This document shows, piece by piece, positions 8,108 to 17,187 of a stretch of 64,000 nucleotides of DNA. Position numbers and translations under genes: made by a program. A model generated the notes under the pieces. The model worked only from the letters and a program-made list of their open reading frames with translations. It ran no database searches and was not told the origin of the DNA. Each line of letters begins with the position of its first letter. Position 1 is the stretch's first letter. Source of the stretch: Trachythela sp. YZ-2020. Its lineage: Eukaryota > Cnidaria > Anthozoa > Malacalcyonacea > Clavulariidae. The stretch lies in the NCBI GenBank assembly GCA_016169945.1, contig JADLSH010000218.1:62001-126000 (forward strand), in the 5' to 3' direction.

Positions 8108-8343
8108 CCTTTTGTTTTCGCCACGGAAGAAGATTTATCCATGCTTATTGACGAAGCTGATTCGGTAAATACGAAAAAACAAATAACATATGCTGTAAAC
8201 CGGATGAATTTGTTTGCTTCAAGCGCTGGTGTAACGTCCATCGAAACTTTGAGTGAAATTGATCTATTTTGGTGTCATATAAAACAAATAATGAATGTTT
8301 TCATATATTCGTGCAATGGTAAGAATATTTTCATTCGTTGAAA
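8108..8343 (+). pseudogene. Crypton/KIAA1958-like N-terminal domain fragment
   Basis: The frame after a stop reads FATEEDLSMLIDEADSVNTK, then KKQITYAVNRM. This resembles the N-terminal helical domain that precedes the tyrosine recombinase in Crypton-derived and KIAA1958/DUF3504-like proteins (acidic helix, NTKK, then a helix). The match is to a remembered family pattern. The frame runs into a palindromic MITE at ~8288, so the recombinase domain is absent. It could be cargo of the OTU element or a separate insertion. Confidence 0.4.
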
Positions 8344-8447
8344 GAGGAATGTTGTATTCAACTCGGCTTCGCCTCGTTGAATAGAACATTCCACCTTTCA
8401 CCTCATGAAAATATTCTTACCATTGCACTCATAAACATTCATTATTA
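8288..8447. repeat. Hairpin MITE, ~155 bp
   Basis: Arms around AATGGTAAGAATATTTTCAT and its complement at ~8406-8436, with a central GGCTTCGCC loop. It interrupts the Crypton-like fragment. Confidence 0.7.
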
Positions 8448-8462
8448 GTATACTATATAACT

Positions 8463-8655
8463 TATTCGATCACGAGCCAGAAGTGGGTGAAATTCGAGCC
8501 ATCTGTTATTCTCGAAGTACAATCTTTTAGCTGAGGTTGCTTGCTTGCTTTAAATTTGCGCTTTCGTCTGTTTAATTTTGGCAAGTTAACATCACAGGCG
8601 ATTGAAGATGCGATGTCATGACTCGAGTTCATCCACTTCTGGCTCGTGATCGAAT
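8463..8655. repeat. Short element with 28-bp inverted ends
   Basis: TATTCGATCACGAGCCAGAA at the left is mirrored at 8627-8655. A 66-residue minus-strand frame between them has no recognisable motif. Confidence 0.6.
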
Positions 8656-8689
8656 AAATCATACTGTATAAACTATAGTATAGTCGACT

Positions 8690-8972
8690 ATAGATTATAG
8701 TTTACTGAACTGCAGTCGCACAACCAAAAATATCGATCACTTCAGCTCGGTAAAACATTTTCCATCCCGCGGACAGTTGTTTCACGTCTTCCAGTCGGAG
8801 TACAAGCCATTTTCATAGATATTTATAAAATTTTAAAGTAAATTTCGTTGCAAAACGTTGAATATATGAAAATTTATATATTTCACACTATTCGAGAATG
8901 TTTGTTTGCCCCCTGGCGATCCCAAAATGCATTGTAAAACCGCGCGGGACTGGGAAACGGCAACATACCCAT
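8690..8972 (-). repeat. Right inverted arm of the OTU transposon
   Basis: Read on minus it gives the terminal repeat, then ATGGCTTGTACTCC at 8810, then a deleted version of the OTU frame joining directly to the GATCGATATTTTTGGTTG segment that corresponds to 7765-7785. The arm is therefore the left arm with an internal deletion of the OTU middle. Confidence 0.65.
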
Positions 8973-9299
8973 TGTACAAATTTATTTTATGTAATAAAAA
9001 TAGATCGTTTTGGTTTTGAGAATATTGTTTTGGTATAATGTGTTCTTATTGCAATTTTTTTGTCCATTTAGTTAATCATGGAAGTTCCGAAGACCAAATC
9101 ATAAAAAAAGTGGCTGAATGCTATAGCTCAAAAGATTGTAAACTCTACAAGAGTTAAATTTTGAGCACTTTAATAAAGATAGTTGAAACGCAAGCTCAAA
9201 TAGGCTCGCACCTAAAGGTTTTGGGGCTACGAAGATTGAAGAGCGACGGGGAAAAATAATGCCTGAGGGGGAGGATAAAACTAACCAAAAATATATCAA

Positions 9300-9345
9300 G
9301 AACTTCGACGTTTCGAGCGAAGGTCCCTTGTCTAGAAGTTAGTAG
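9300..9345 (-). ncRNA. Hammerhead-ribozyme-like motif (degenerate)
   Basis: On minus, ACTTC..CGAAACGTCGAAGT has the arrangement of the minimal hammerheads in Penelope-like elements and retrozymes: a closing stem, a CUGANGA-like core and CGAAAC-GUC. The core reads TAGACAA rather than CUGANGA, so activity is doubtful. Copies are at 21437-21480, 57724-57768 and 59648-59692. Confidence 0.35.
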
Positions 9346-9507
9346 CGTGGGTCGGGAAAACATGTGCTTTTATAGTGAATACAAAGGCGATCACGTGATA
9401 ATCACTGGCAATCGCAGTATTTCACATGTGAAAATTCGAGCCCTCTTGTAGGTATTAATGATACTCATTTCAGAACTTGGAACATACCACTTTTCTTACA
9501 TTTAAAG

Positions 9508-9835
9508 GGCTTCGGTGCGCCATCGTCAGAGCAAGCGCCTTTCACCTCTCAGTCTTGAATTCGATTCTCGCTGAGGACAAGTCAACGCTCTGCCGAAAGT
9601 CGAGGATTTTCTCCGAGCACTCCGGTTTCCTCCCACATGGAAAAGTTGACTGAGTGGGTTAGGATATACAGATTAGGAAAGTAATGTCACAATTGTTGTA
9701 AAAATAGATAATGTAGGCTACGTACATAATATAGGTAGGCGACATACTTGATGTAATCGGCCACTGCGGAAAAGCCCCAACGGGGAGTCAGCTGAATAAT
9801 GTATGTATGTATATGTATGTATATGTATGTATGAA
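9508..9835 (+). mobile_element. tRNA-derived SINE with conserved core, copy A
   Basis: A pol III-type head (GGTGCGCCATCGTCAGAGCA, and box-B-like GAATTCGATTCTC) is followed by GATTTTCTCCGAGCACTCCG and GTTTCCTCCCACA. These match, from memory, the central core shared by Nin/Deu-type SINEs of many invertebrates. The tail is a TGTATGTA microsatellite. The same insertion is at 21644-21965. Confidence 0.65.
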
Positions 9836-10135
9836 TATCCATGCATCTGTGCCTGATATCAGCAGACATTGACAGAATTCCTACATCTCAACACATCTCA
9901 TACATAGTTCCATGCATTTCTTGTATTCCTGTCTTTTTCAGCTATTCTTTTATATTAATATATTTTGTAACGTGATTTCCATTTTTTCTTTACACTTTGT
10001 TAATTTCAGTCAAGGTTGTAGTGAAACAATAGGAAAGCATAGAGATTTAACAGATCTTTATCATTTTTTATTTCGTGATTAAATTACATAAGTGAACTTC
10101 CCTGCACTGTAATAACCTTTCAGTTCAGATTGTAG

Positions 10136-10263
10136 TTAGTGAGCATGTTTTTGTGGATCCGTGAACTGATCAGTTGGAGAGAAACCAATGGCATTCAACC
10201 TGTCTTTCTTGTCCATTCCCGAACACACCTTTTCAGGATTTTCGCTGCTTGGATTTTCTTTAA
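10136..10263 (-). CDS. Exon 4 (last) of a spliced secreted-protein gene
   Basis: The acceptor ...CTTCAACAG precedes 10263. Two bases complete a codon, then 41 codons run to TAA at 10136-10138, ending ...DPQKHAH. The exon contains one cysteine (EKVCSGMD). Phase matches the single leftover base of exon 3 exactly. See the entry at 11903 for the whole gene. Confidence 0.6.
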
Positions 10264-10362
10264 CTGTTGAAGTTAGAACAACTAATATCAGTATTTCCTT
10301 TACTTCGATTCTTTTCTCGACTAGTCTATAGAATTATTAGTATTTCTGATAGCTCTACTTAC

Positions 10363-10442
10363 ATGAATACATGTAAATTGTTAGGAAGCTGTCAGTTTGG
10401 TCAAACTTGAGGCAGGTAAAGGCTTCGATCTTGTATAATGCC
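10363..10442 (-). CDS. Exon 3 of the spliced secreted-protein gene
   Basis: Acceptor ATTCTTGTAG before 10442 and donor T/GTAAGTAG after 10363. It encodes LYKIEAFTCLKFDQTDSFLT. One leading base completes the AG carried over from exon 2, and one trailing base is completed by exon 4. The overlapping 81-residue frame that reads through the acceptor is an artefact. Confidence 0.65.
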
Positions 10443-11297
10443 CTACAAGAATGCAAAAACAGTACTGAAAGAAAACCATGACTTGCATTAAATTTGAGCC
10501 AACCTCCCTTGGAACATAAGTGTTCGGGTTCTTTAAATTAAAGTGGATTAAAACGTTGATCAAATAAGCATTCTGGCCCTCCTCAACCAGGACATTGATC
10601 GATAATGTATGTCCATAGTTTATCACGAAAATATGCCTAATTATCCGTCAACTGAGTTTAAATAAATCAAAAGCTAAACAATAAAAAATGACGTTTTTTT
10701 GCCCTCCATGACGGTTTTGAGAAGTTTTCCAACATATTTCAACCGAAAAGGCACATCAGTTACATAAATTGGTCTATCTGCCCATCTGTCTGCACGTTAT
10801 CTTTCTGTATGTCTGGCAGTTTGTTTGTCTATTTGTTTGCCTGACTGTTTATCCATGAAAAGAGCGAATAAATCTTGCTTGAAATATAAGTATGTAGGTA
10901 ATTTTTATTAAAATGCACTAGCTCGTAACCTTTCCCACCTTTTATACGACTAAGCATCAGTAAAAGCAGGCCGGACTTGTACAACTCAGTACACAATTAA
11001 CGCCGTCAAAGTGGACCTTCTGCATACACCCCTCCAAGCTAGGGTGCACACAATGCATGGAAACAGTAAAATATTTTGGCATTCACACAAGTTTCTTTTT
11101 GATAAAAATATGCAAGAATATGCGGACTAGAGTAATCTTCATCCAGATATAAGAGAATCAATTTGCTTTCCATGCAGAATTTACACCACAGAAAATTATA
11201 ATTAAAGTCAAATTACAGTATATCGCCCTAGACGTCATATATTATTTGAACAATGAACCGGCAAAATCTTACAAGTGCTGTTTATTGAAACACTTAC

Positions 11298-11550
11298 CTC
11301 ATTTGTTTATACAGCGATTTGTACGTTTCCGGAACTTTGCTTTTTGTCAGAAAGTATCCATCGTCACTTCCAGATGTGCAGTCAAATTTAATCTCAGTTT
11401 GATGCTCCCCGAGTTTCTGGTGCATTGTTGCTGACATTGGACCAATATCGATAGAAAGCTCAAGTGTTCCTTTCCCAGTCTTAAAATCTGGTGCTCGCCA
11501 GGAGCCTCTGACGTCTTCAGGAATATCGCAAGATGTGGTTCTTTTACGTG
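11298..11550 (-). CDS. Exon 2 of the spliced secreted-protein gene
   Basis: Bounded by an acceptor (TTTTTTACACAAG before 11550) and a strong donor (GAG/GTAAGTG at 11297). It encodes 83 codons beginning RKRTTSCDIPEDVRGSW, a pattern like the CxxPxxxxGxW start of the DUF7042/7044 extracellular domains. Two further features are IKFDCTSGSDDGYFLTKSK and a basic C-terminal end. The RKR could be a furin-type site. Confidence 0.65.
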
Positions 11551-11902
11551 CTTGTGTAAAAAAGTAAAGCTAAGCCGCTTAGGCTAATTCGATTCATTTT
11601 CTTACTATTGGCGGACATGAAAATACAAAGGTGAGAGTATTCTTTCTATACTTTGAAATTTGACTATAAATATTCCTTTTTCAAAAACACTCTCTCACCA
11701 GAAAATAGTCATCTCTTTACCTGAGCCCACTTTTTGTGTGTTTTTCAATATATACTAATTAATTTTACAGAACGCCATGATATAATTCATGGAAAAGTGG
11801 AAACGGATGTGACCTATATGCTGTGGCAAGCTTTTAGGGAAGTTGAAAAACCCCTCTATGAGATACCGTGTGACATCCATATTTGCACACTCGAATTCCT
11901 AC

Positions 11903-12017
11903 CTGATCTATCATCATTATCTGACATTATAAAACAGTCCTTCAAACCTTTAGAATGCCCTTCTTTAATCATGAGGAAACAGACAGCCAAAAGAATAACG
12001 AAATCGCAAAATTTCAT
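11903..12017 (-). CDS. Exon 1 (signal peptide) of a four-exon secreted-protein gene
   Basis: ATG at 12017 begins MKFCDFVILLAVCFLMIKEG, a clear signal peptide. The donor CAG/GTAGGA at 11902 leaves one base, which fits exon 2. Exons 12017-11903, 11550-11298, 10442-10363 and 10263-10136 join with phases 1, 2, 1 and give ~191 residues. Phase agreement at three junctions is strong internal evidence. The product looks like a small extracellular protein with a CDIPEDVRGSW-type cysteine domain, so it resembles secreted DUF7042/7044 proteins. Function unknown. An earlier donor (AAAG/GTTTGA) in the same phase would shorten exon 1. Confidence 0.65.
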
Positions 12018-12291
12018 CGCTTTTCTTTTCCTCTAAATCTAAAAAACAAACATGAGCTAAACCAACCAAAGATTTCGTACTGGCAAACAAATTGATTTTG
12101 CTAGTATTGATTTACATTGGATTAATTACTAGTAAAGAACGTGGGAAATATATTTGCAATTGCGATATAATGCCTTGCTAATGTTTTTCCAATTCATGAA
12201 GTTGCACGCTGCTATTTAAAGGGCATGAAAATCCTGATTTCAATCAAGTCTTGATTGTCTATATGGGCTGCGACGCTCAATCGTATCTCAA

Positions 12292-12514
12292 TTAATTATT
12301 TTTGACAAATTTCGGTGATCCATTATTATGTGTGTCAATCCGGACAATTTTAAAGAGGGTACCAAGATATAAGACATATAGATCGCCAGCAGCTTTTGCA
12401 TCACTGTTTTGAATGTATAAGTAACCTGGCACTCTTAAATTGGTTAGGAAATTGTTCCAATTTCTTTTAGTAGGAAACCTTATATCCATATTTGGTTTCT
12501 GACTTCATGAAGAT
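12292..12514 (-). CDS. Possible exon of an unknown gene
   Basis: A minus-strand frame after a pyrimidine tract and CAG near 12494 reads NWNNFLTNLRVPGYLYIQNS and ends at TAA 12292. Its composition looks more protein-like than surrounding frames, but I recognise no family and no partner exon. It may be chance. Confidence 0.25.
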
Positions 12515-12539
12515 GTAGGACAAAAGAAAAATCTCATTA

Positions 12540-13310
12540 ACAGCCGGATGCTAGTGCAAATTGAACTTCCAATGATGAAAGAACAACGCCTGACAAGTAA
12601 CTCCGTAAAAGCAATTTCATGCACTATTCAGATTAATTTTTATAGTTTATGCTTAAACAAATTCGTACAAAATAGGGTGATGATTATATTCTAGAATTCT
12701 CAAATATGCAAACGTCGATCTTTATTGACTGACTCGCGACAAAACCATATTTGGAGAAACGTCTTTGAAGAGTGCGCGCAGCTCATGCAGGCAGTCACGG
12801 GATGCAAAAATTTCTATTTCTACTTTCAGTTTAATCAAATTGAATAGAATGAAAATTCTCGACATGAATATATCAGTCTTATTTAAACATCGGGCAGATA
12901 AGAGAATTAGCAATGAAGACATGGCAAAATCATTTGAATTATTTCAATTTGCGAACTGATCAATTTAACTAATATCAATCGGGCCTTTTTTTAAGTTAAA
13001 ATATATTTTTTACCTGAAATATCTTTATTCCTCTTACTCTGGTTCTCCCACTGTAGAATGCTCCGAGATTTAATGAATCGGGTTTTTTGTGTATACGATG
13101 TCATCATGGTTGTGTAAATATATTGCACGGCTTGTTAACTTCATTCAAAGTTCAGTTTTGAAAAACTACATCCTAAATATTCTATTTTACTCAATATATT
13201 TAAAGCTTCTTGTCCCGATATAATTTTATTACCCCGTGTTCAACTTTTTAAGTAATTTCATGTCGATTTTTTCGATGCAGATCGGGTTACCAAAGTAAAA
13301 TTTTGATATG
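12540..13310. other. No supported gene
   Basis: Only short frames on both strands. The minus-strand frame ending at 12722 (LHELRALFKDVSPNM) is GC-richer than its surroundings and could be a terminal exon. No splice partner was found. Confidence 0.4.
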
Positions 13311-13319
13311 GCAATTCCA

Positions 13320-14480
13320 ATGCTACCGGTAATTTCTGGTTTTGTTTGCTATTTGACAGGTGCGATTGGTGCATCGACAAATTTTTGACTTATTGTGTTG
13401 TCTAAAAAGGAAATAAACAATAATTCACCATGATGTCCAGGTAAGGTTTCTTTATGTAGATATGGTATAGATTCTAATGATTTAAGGAAAAAACAATAAG
13501 AAAGACGTAAACAAATGTTGTTAAATCGAGTGTTGACCACGTTATTTTTTAAACAAATAAACGACATGTAAAAACAGCGCATGAGATGATTTTGTGGCAA
13601 AATAATTATTAGGTCTATGTTAGAGTTAACTCTAGAGTTAAAATCGATTTTGGGTAATTGTGAATTTCGATCTTTACTCGATCTGAGACAGGATGAGTTA
13701 CTTTAGATTGCCATGAATTAAGATACAGAACTAGTTGGAAGCTAAGTGGAATCTTTATCATGTTGTTGAATGGAATGTTGAGCACATTATTTCTTAATCA
13801 AATAAATAACAGGTATATTCAACGCGTGAGATAATTTTGTGATCAAATGTTGAGCCTATGTAAAAAATCAAGCGTTTATATATATTCAGGATATACAACT
13901 TTATACCTTTAAAATATTTTTGCATGGTTTGATATATTACTCGATGATTGAAGTTCAATAGTAGTAACACTTATCATGAATTAACACATATTCGTAATTA
14001 TAAAAAATAATTTTGTTCCCACTTTTATCTGTAATAGATAAATGACAGGTAAAAACCACGCATGAGAACATTTTGAGCTAAATTTCATATAAATGCATGA
14101 TATGCAATTTTATAAGTGTGGAAGTACGTGTTGTTGGGTGTTTTGCATATCACACGGTGATTGAAGTTTAGTATTTCGTGGTAGCTACCTCTTATCACAA
14201 ATGTACACATATTTTAGCAGTTTTGCAAAAATTATTTTTGCCCGCACGTTATTTTTTAAATAAACAAATGACAGGTAAAACTAACAACGCATGAGATGAT
14301 TTTGTGACCTAATGTTGAGTCTATATATAAAATCAAGCGTTAAAAACAACTAAATTTCACACAAGATACTGTCTAATATCTGTACAAGTGTGTTTGTTTC
14401 TCCGTGATTGAAAGTAAGTATTTAGTTGTAACTGTAACCACGAATTTCTACATATTTTCGTAGCTTTTCATATATGATAT
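13320..14480 (+). repeat. Diverged tandem repeat, ~240-bp period
   Basis: A motif like AAATGACAGGTAAAA followed by ACGCATGAGATGATTTTGTG recurs near 13555, 13800, 14037 and 14265, with a fainter one near 13355. GATTGAAGT... blocks repeat with the same spacing. Old satellite-like array; no coding content. Confidence 0.65.
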
Positions 14481-14484
14481 CTAT

Positions 14485-15090
14485 GCGATAGATCTAGATG
14501 GTGCCATAACCTGCCATAACGCAGATCGAATAGCATGGTATTTTATAAATTGGAAAATTATATAATTGAACCGTTTAGGTTGAAAGGCAATTTATTATAT
14601 AAATCTCTACGTATAAGAGTATATTTAATCGATTTCGTAATTGTATTAGAACTGACATTTTTTCGTACTCATAGATCAAGTATTGCCAGATGGAATACCA
14701 GTGATGGGACCATTTCATAGCCTTGTTACCTTGTCCACGCCATAAACCAATGACCAATTCTTGATACTTCTAAGGTCTATAACTCGCATTCTCTCTGGCA
14801 TCTCTTTAACGTTACTTTACACCTTAGAGGGACGAAAATGTCGAAAAATGTTTTTCTGAGTACTAAAATGTTGTAAACTTTAAATTTCATAGTAAAAAAA
14901 TTAGTCAAATATTTATGTTTAAAAATCGAGTAGATATATTTTGCCGCGAAATACTTACGACTTACGAGTGTCGACAGAATTTCACATGTTACAAATTGCT
15001 GTGACTACAAGGCATCAAATATCAAGGTGACAAACTCATTGCTACCAGCAATGTTCTCTGCCAGTCGGTGAAATTCAGTATAAGCCATTT
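14485..15090. other. No supported feature
   Basis: AT-rich with short frames only. A TTA microsatellite begins at 15091 and belongs to the LINE fragment on its right. Confidence 0.5.
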
Positions 15091-15600
15091 TGTTATTATT
15101 ATTATTATTATTATCACAAGTTTATTTGCGCTTATAACACATAGATCTTAGCGCTTTACATTAATTGATCTAAAAATGATAAAAATAACAAACTAAGATT
15201 GATAAAAATCACAAACTAAAATTACATTTTACATCGCATAAATCCAAATCACTAAATAGTAAAAAACACATTAATCCACATCATATAGGCTATTTAAACA
15301 TGTGGGTCTTAAGCTTACTCTTAAATTCCGAGAGATCTGTACATGCTCTAATAGAGGAAGGTAGTTTATTCCATAATCTAGGACTACTTGCATAGAAAGC
15401 TCTACCCCTCCCCCACCCCTTTTCAATGTTGGAAGTAATTTTGGAACATTCCTAATCAACACTTGAACATGGGAGTCCCTTAATCCAACATTGTTTGGGG
15501 GATAAATGCAAAATGTTAAGGTAATATAACCACTGACCTCACCAGCTTTTAACCACGTTTCGGTGATAGCTAAAATATCAATCTGCTTCTCCACAACATA
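15091..15600 (-). mobile_element. CR1/L2-like LINE fragment, internally deleted
   Basis: Reading minus: DILAITETWLKAGE (endonuclease motif with the catalytic ETW) at 15600-15540 is joined almost directly to the C-terminal end of the polyprotein. That end reads, in shifted frames, RLWNKLPSSIRACTDLSEFK then KTHMFK-stop near 15298. A 3' tail of TTATTATTA repeats ends the element at ~15091. Most of the endonuclease and all reverse transcriptase are missing. Confidence 0.7.
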
Positions 15601-16019
15601 ATCTTAAATTAATCAGATTATGATTAAATTGTTAGGCAACTTCAGTATATAGACGGGCAAAAGCGCATTACTATGCTTCTCGACGAACTATCATCGTTTG
15701 CGCGTCGGATAATGCGCCTTGTGTCTGTCTTTACACTGAAGGCGCATAACCAGACGAACTACAGATACTTGTCCAAATTCGTCCTGACGAATAATACGTC
15801 TCTGGTGTAAGAACGGCCAATAACACTGTCTTTCACCTTATAGATTTGGATTCAGAGTTGTTGATTTTGCGCTTGGCATTGGGCGGCATTCTGAGTATGC
15901 TAAACTCGTAAACGCTGTAGATTATAGAAAAGTAACTATTACTAAAGCCTTGTGCCTTTGTCAAAACATATGCATGGTCTCGTTTTTGACACTAATTGTC
16001 TCATTTATCTATACTCGAC

Positions 16020-16440
16020 GATTTCGTGTTGAACTTCGAAAAAAACACGCGAAACCTTCACGTCTTCGTTTCTCCGTATATTGTATTTTCAGCAAAAGTA
16101 GTAGATTCATACAGTTTTGTTACAAACGGGTTTCGTTCAAATTTTCACAGTAAACCACGGACACAAAAGCTTCAAAAGCCTGCCTGCGGTAGCTATACAA
16201 TTTCTTTATCGCTATCGAGTAACTGGCTTCGATTCGCGGCACAAGAGGCTGCAAACAATGGCTGGAAACTAGCAGCTTATATCTCGAAAATAAAAATGAA
16301 AAGAAACCTATAGCTGCCGCACACACTTTTGAAACTTTTGTTGCCGTGTAGCTATTTACTGTTAAATAAGGTTGAAGGAAACCCGTTTTGACAAAACTCT
16401 CAATGAACAATCGCGATTTTCGTAAAGCACGCGTGTATAT
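16020..16440. repeat. Foldback element with ~90-bp inverted arms
   Basis: GTTTTGTTACAAACGGGTTT through AAGCCTGCCTGCGGTAGCTA pairs with 16310-16400. The 170-residue minus frame and the 105-residue plus frame across it are products of the palindrome and show no family motif. Confidence 0.6.
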
Positions 16441-16664
16441 GGTGTGAAGCAACCTTAAAAATAACGTGCATCTGGTATTTGAAGATCGTTTGGGGATAAT
16501 AAACAAGTGTTTAAAAAGCATGCGTTTGAAAACTGACGATAAAATGAAAATGATTAAAACATTTTTAAAAGTTCTTTGGGAGTGATGATTAATATTGTTA
16601 GGATATTTCATTTGTGATACTCTTTGATGCATGATCCTATAAAACTACGAACGGAGTATTTAGT

Positions 16665-16795
16665 GTAGGTAATTGCATGGTTTCGAGTGCAATTTGGATA
16701 TAACATGCACGAGTACGTGACCTCAAAATAGTACGAGTCCCAAGGACGAGTCCATGTTATATCCAAATTTCACGAGAAATCATGCTATCACTTAT
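16665..16795. repeat. Palindromic MITE (family of 990-1112)
   Basis: Arms TTTCGAGTGCAATTTGGATA and TATCCAAATTTCACGAGAAA. Lies just left of duplication copy B. Confidence 0.6.
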
Positions 16796-17179
16796 TAATA
16801 ATATACATAAAAAATGTTCAAGACAATCATACTTTCAACTTACTAGCTTCGGCGAACCGTCCACTGGCACTGATAAAGTTTTCGCTTCATTAATATATTG
16901 TTTGTATGCACTGCCAAGCATTTGAAAGTGAACTGAACCATGTAGATTTATTATATATTTCATGTAAACTGAATTTTCCACCTTTTAAATAACTTTTAAG
17001 TCGTCATTTTCGTCCCGATAATCAAAATTTCAGTTTAGGCGAGCGGGCGTCATATTGTTTTGTTTTGAGCAATTTGCCCAGAACATAGCTCAAAGTTGAT
17101 TGGTTCATAGTGATTACACATTTTTGCACTCATTACAAGAAATTGCAATGTGATTACAAATGTTTGCACTGCTGTCTGG

Positions 17180-17187
17180 GTTTAACT
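17180..17187. repeat. Target-site duplication GTTTAACT, left
   Basis: Repeated at 19259-19266 after the element; 8 bp with a central TA. Confidence 0.7.

Larger units (their letters stand above)
2990..8972. mobile_element. DNA transposon with long inverted arms carrying OTU-like sequence
   Basis: Both ends read ATGGGTATGTTGCCGTTTCC inward. The similarity runs through GCATTTTGGGATCGC and a GGGGGCAAACAAACATTCTC segment, about 160 bp at high identity. It then continues, more diverged, into coding sequence (ATGGCTTGTACTC at 3152 on plus and at 8810 on minus). Copy B has an uninterrupted site at 21055-21065, which shows that this is an insertion. Net of the nested Polinton-type element it is ~1.6 kb. 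I could not fix the target duplication or name the superfamily. The interior also holds a Crypton-like coding fragment and small palindromes. Confidence 0.8.
1100..9870 (+). repeat. Segmental duplication, copy A
   Basis: Sequence here, minus the 2990-8972 insertion, aligns collinearly with 16880-22005 minus the 17188-19258 insertion. The shared block holds the promoter, the cysteine-rich peptide gene, a palindromic MITE (2680-2885) and a SINE (9508-9835). Small differences lie at 2304-2430, where A has short CCACCACCTAAAACTTC repeats and B has a tRNA-like palindrome. Confidence 0.9.

Noticed and set aside
11734..12036. 100-codon plus-strand frame preceded by a good-looking TTTTACAG acceptor
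   Set aside because: It lies opposite the signal-peptide exon at 11903-12017, whose phase matches three further exons. The plus frame has no partner exon or motif.
16120..16632. 170-codon minus-strand frame, long for this composition
   Set aside because: It spans an inverted-repeat element; no domain, splice or promoter support.
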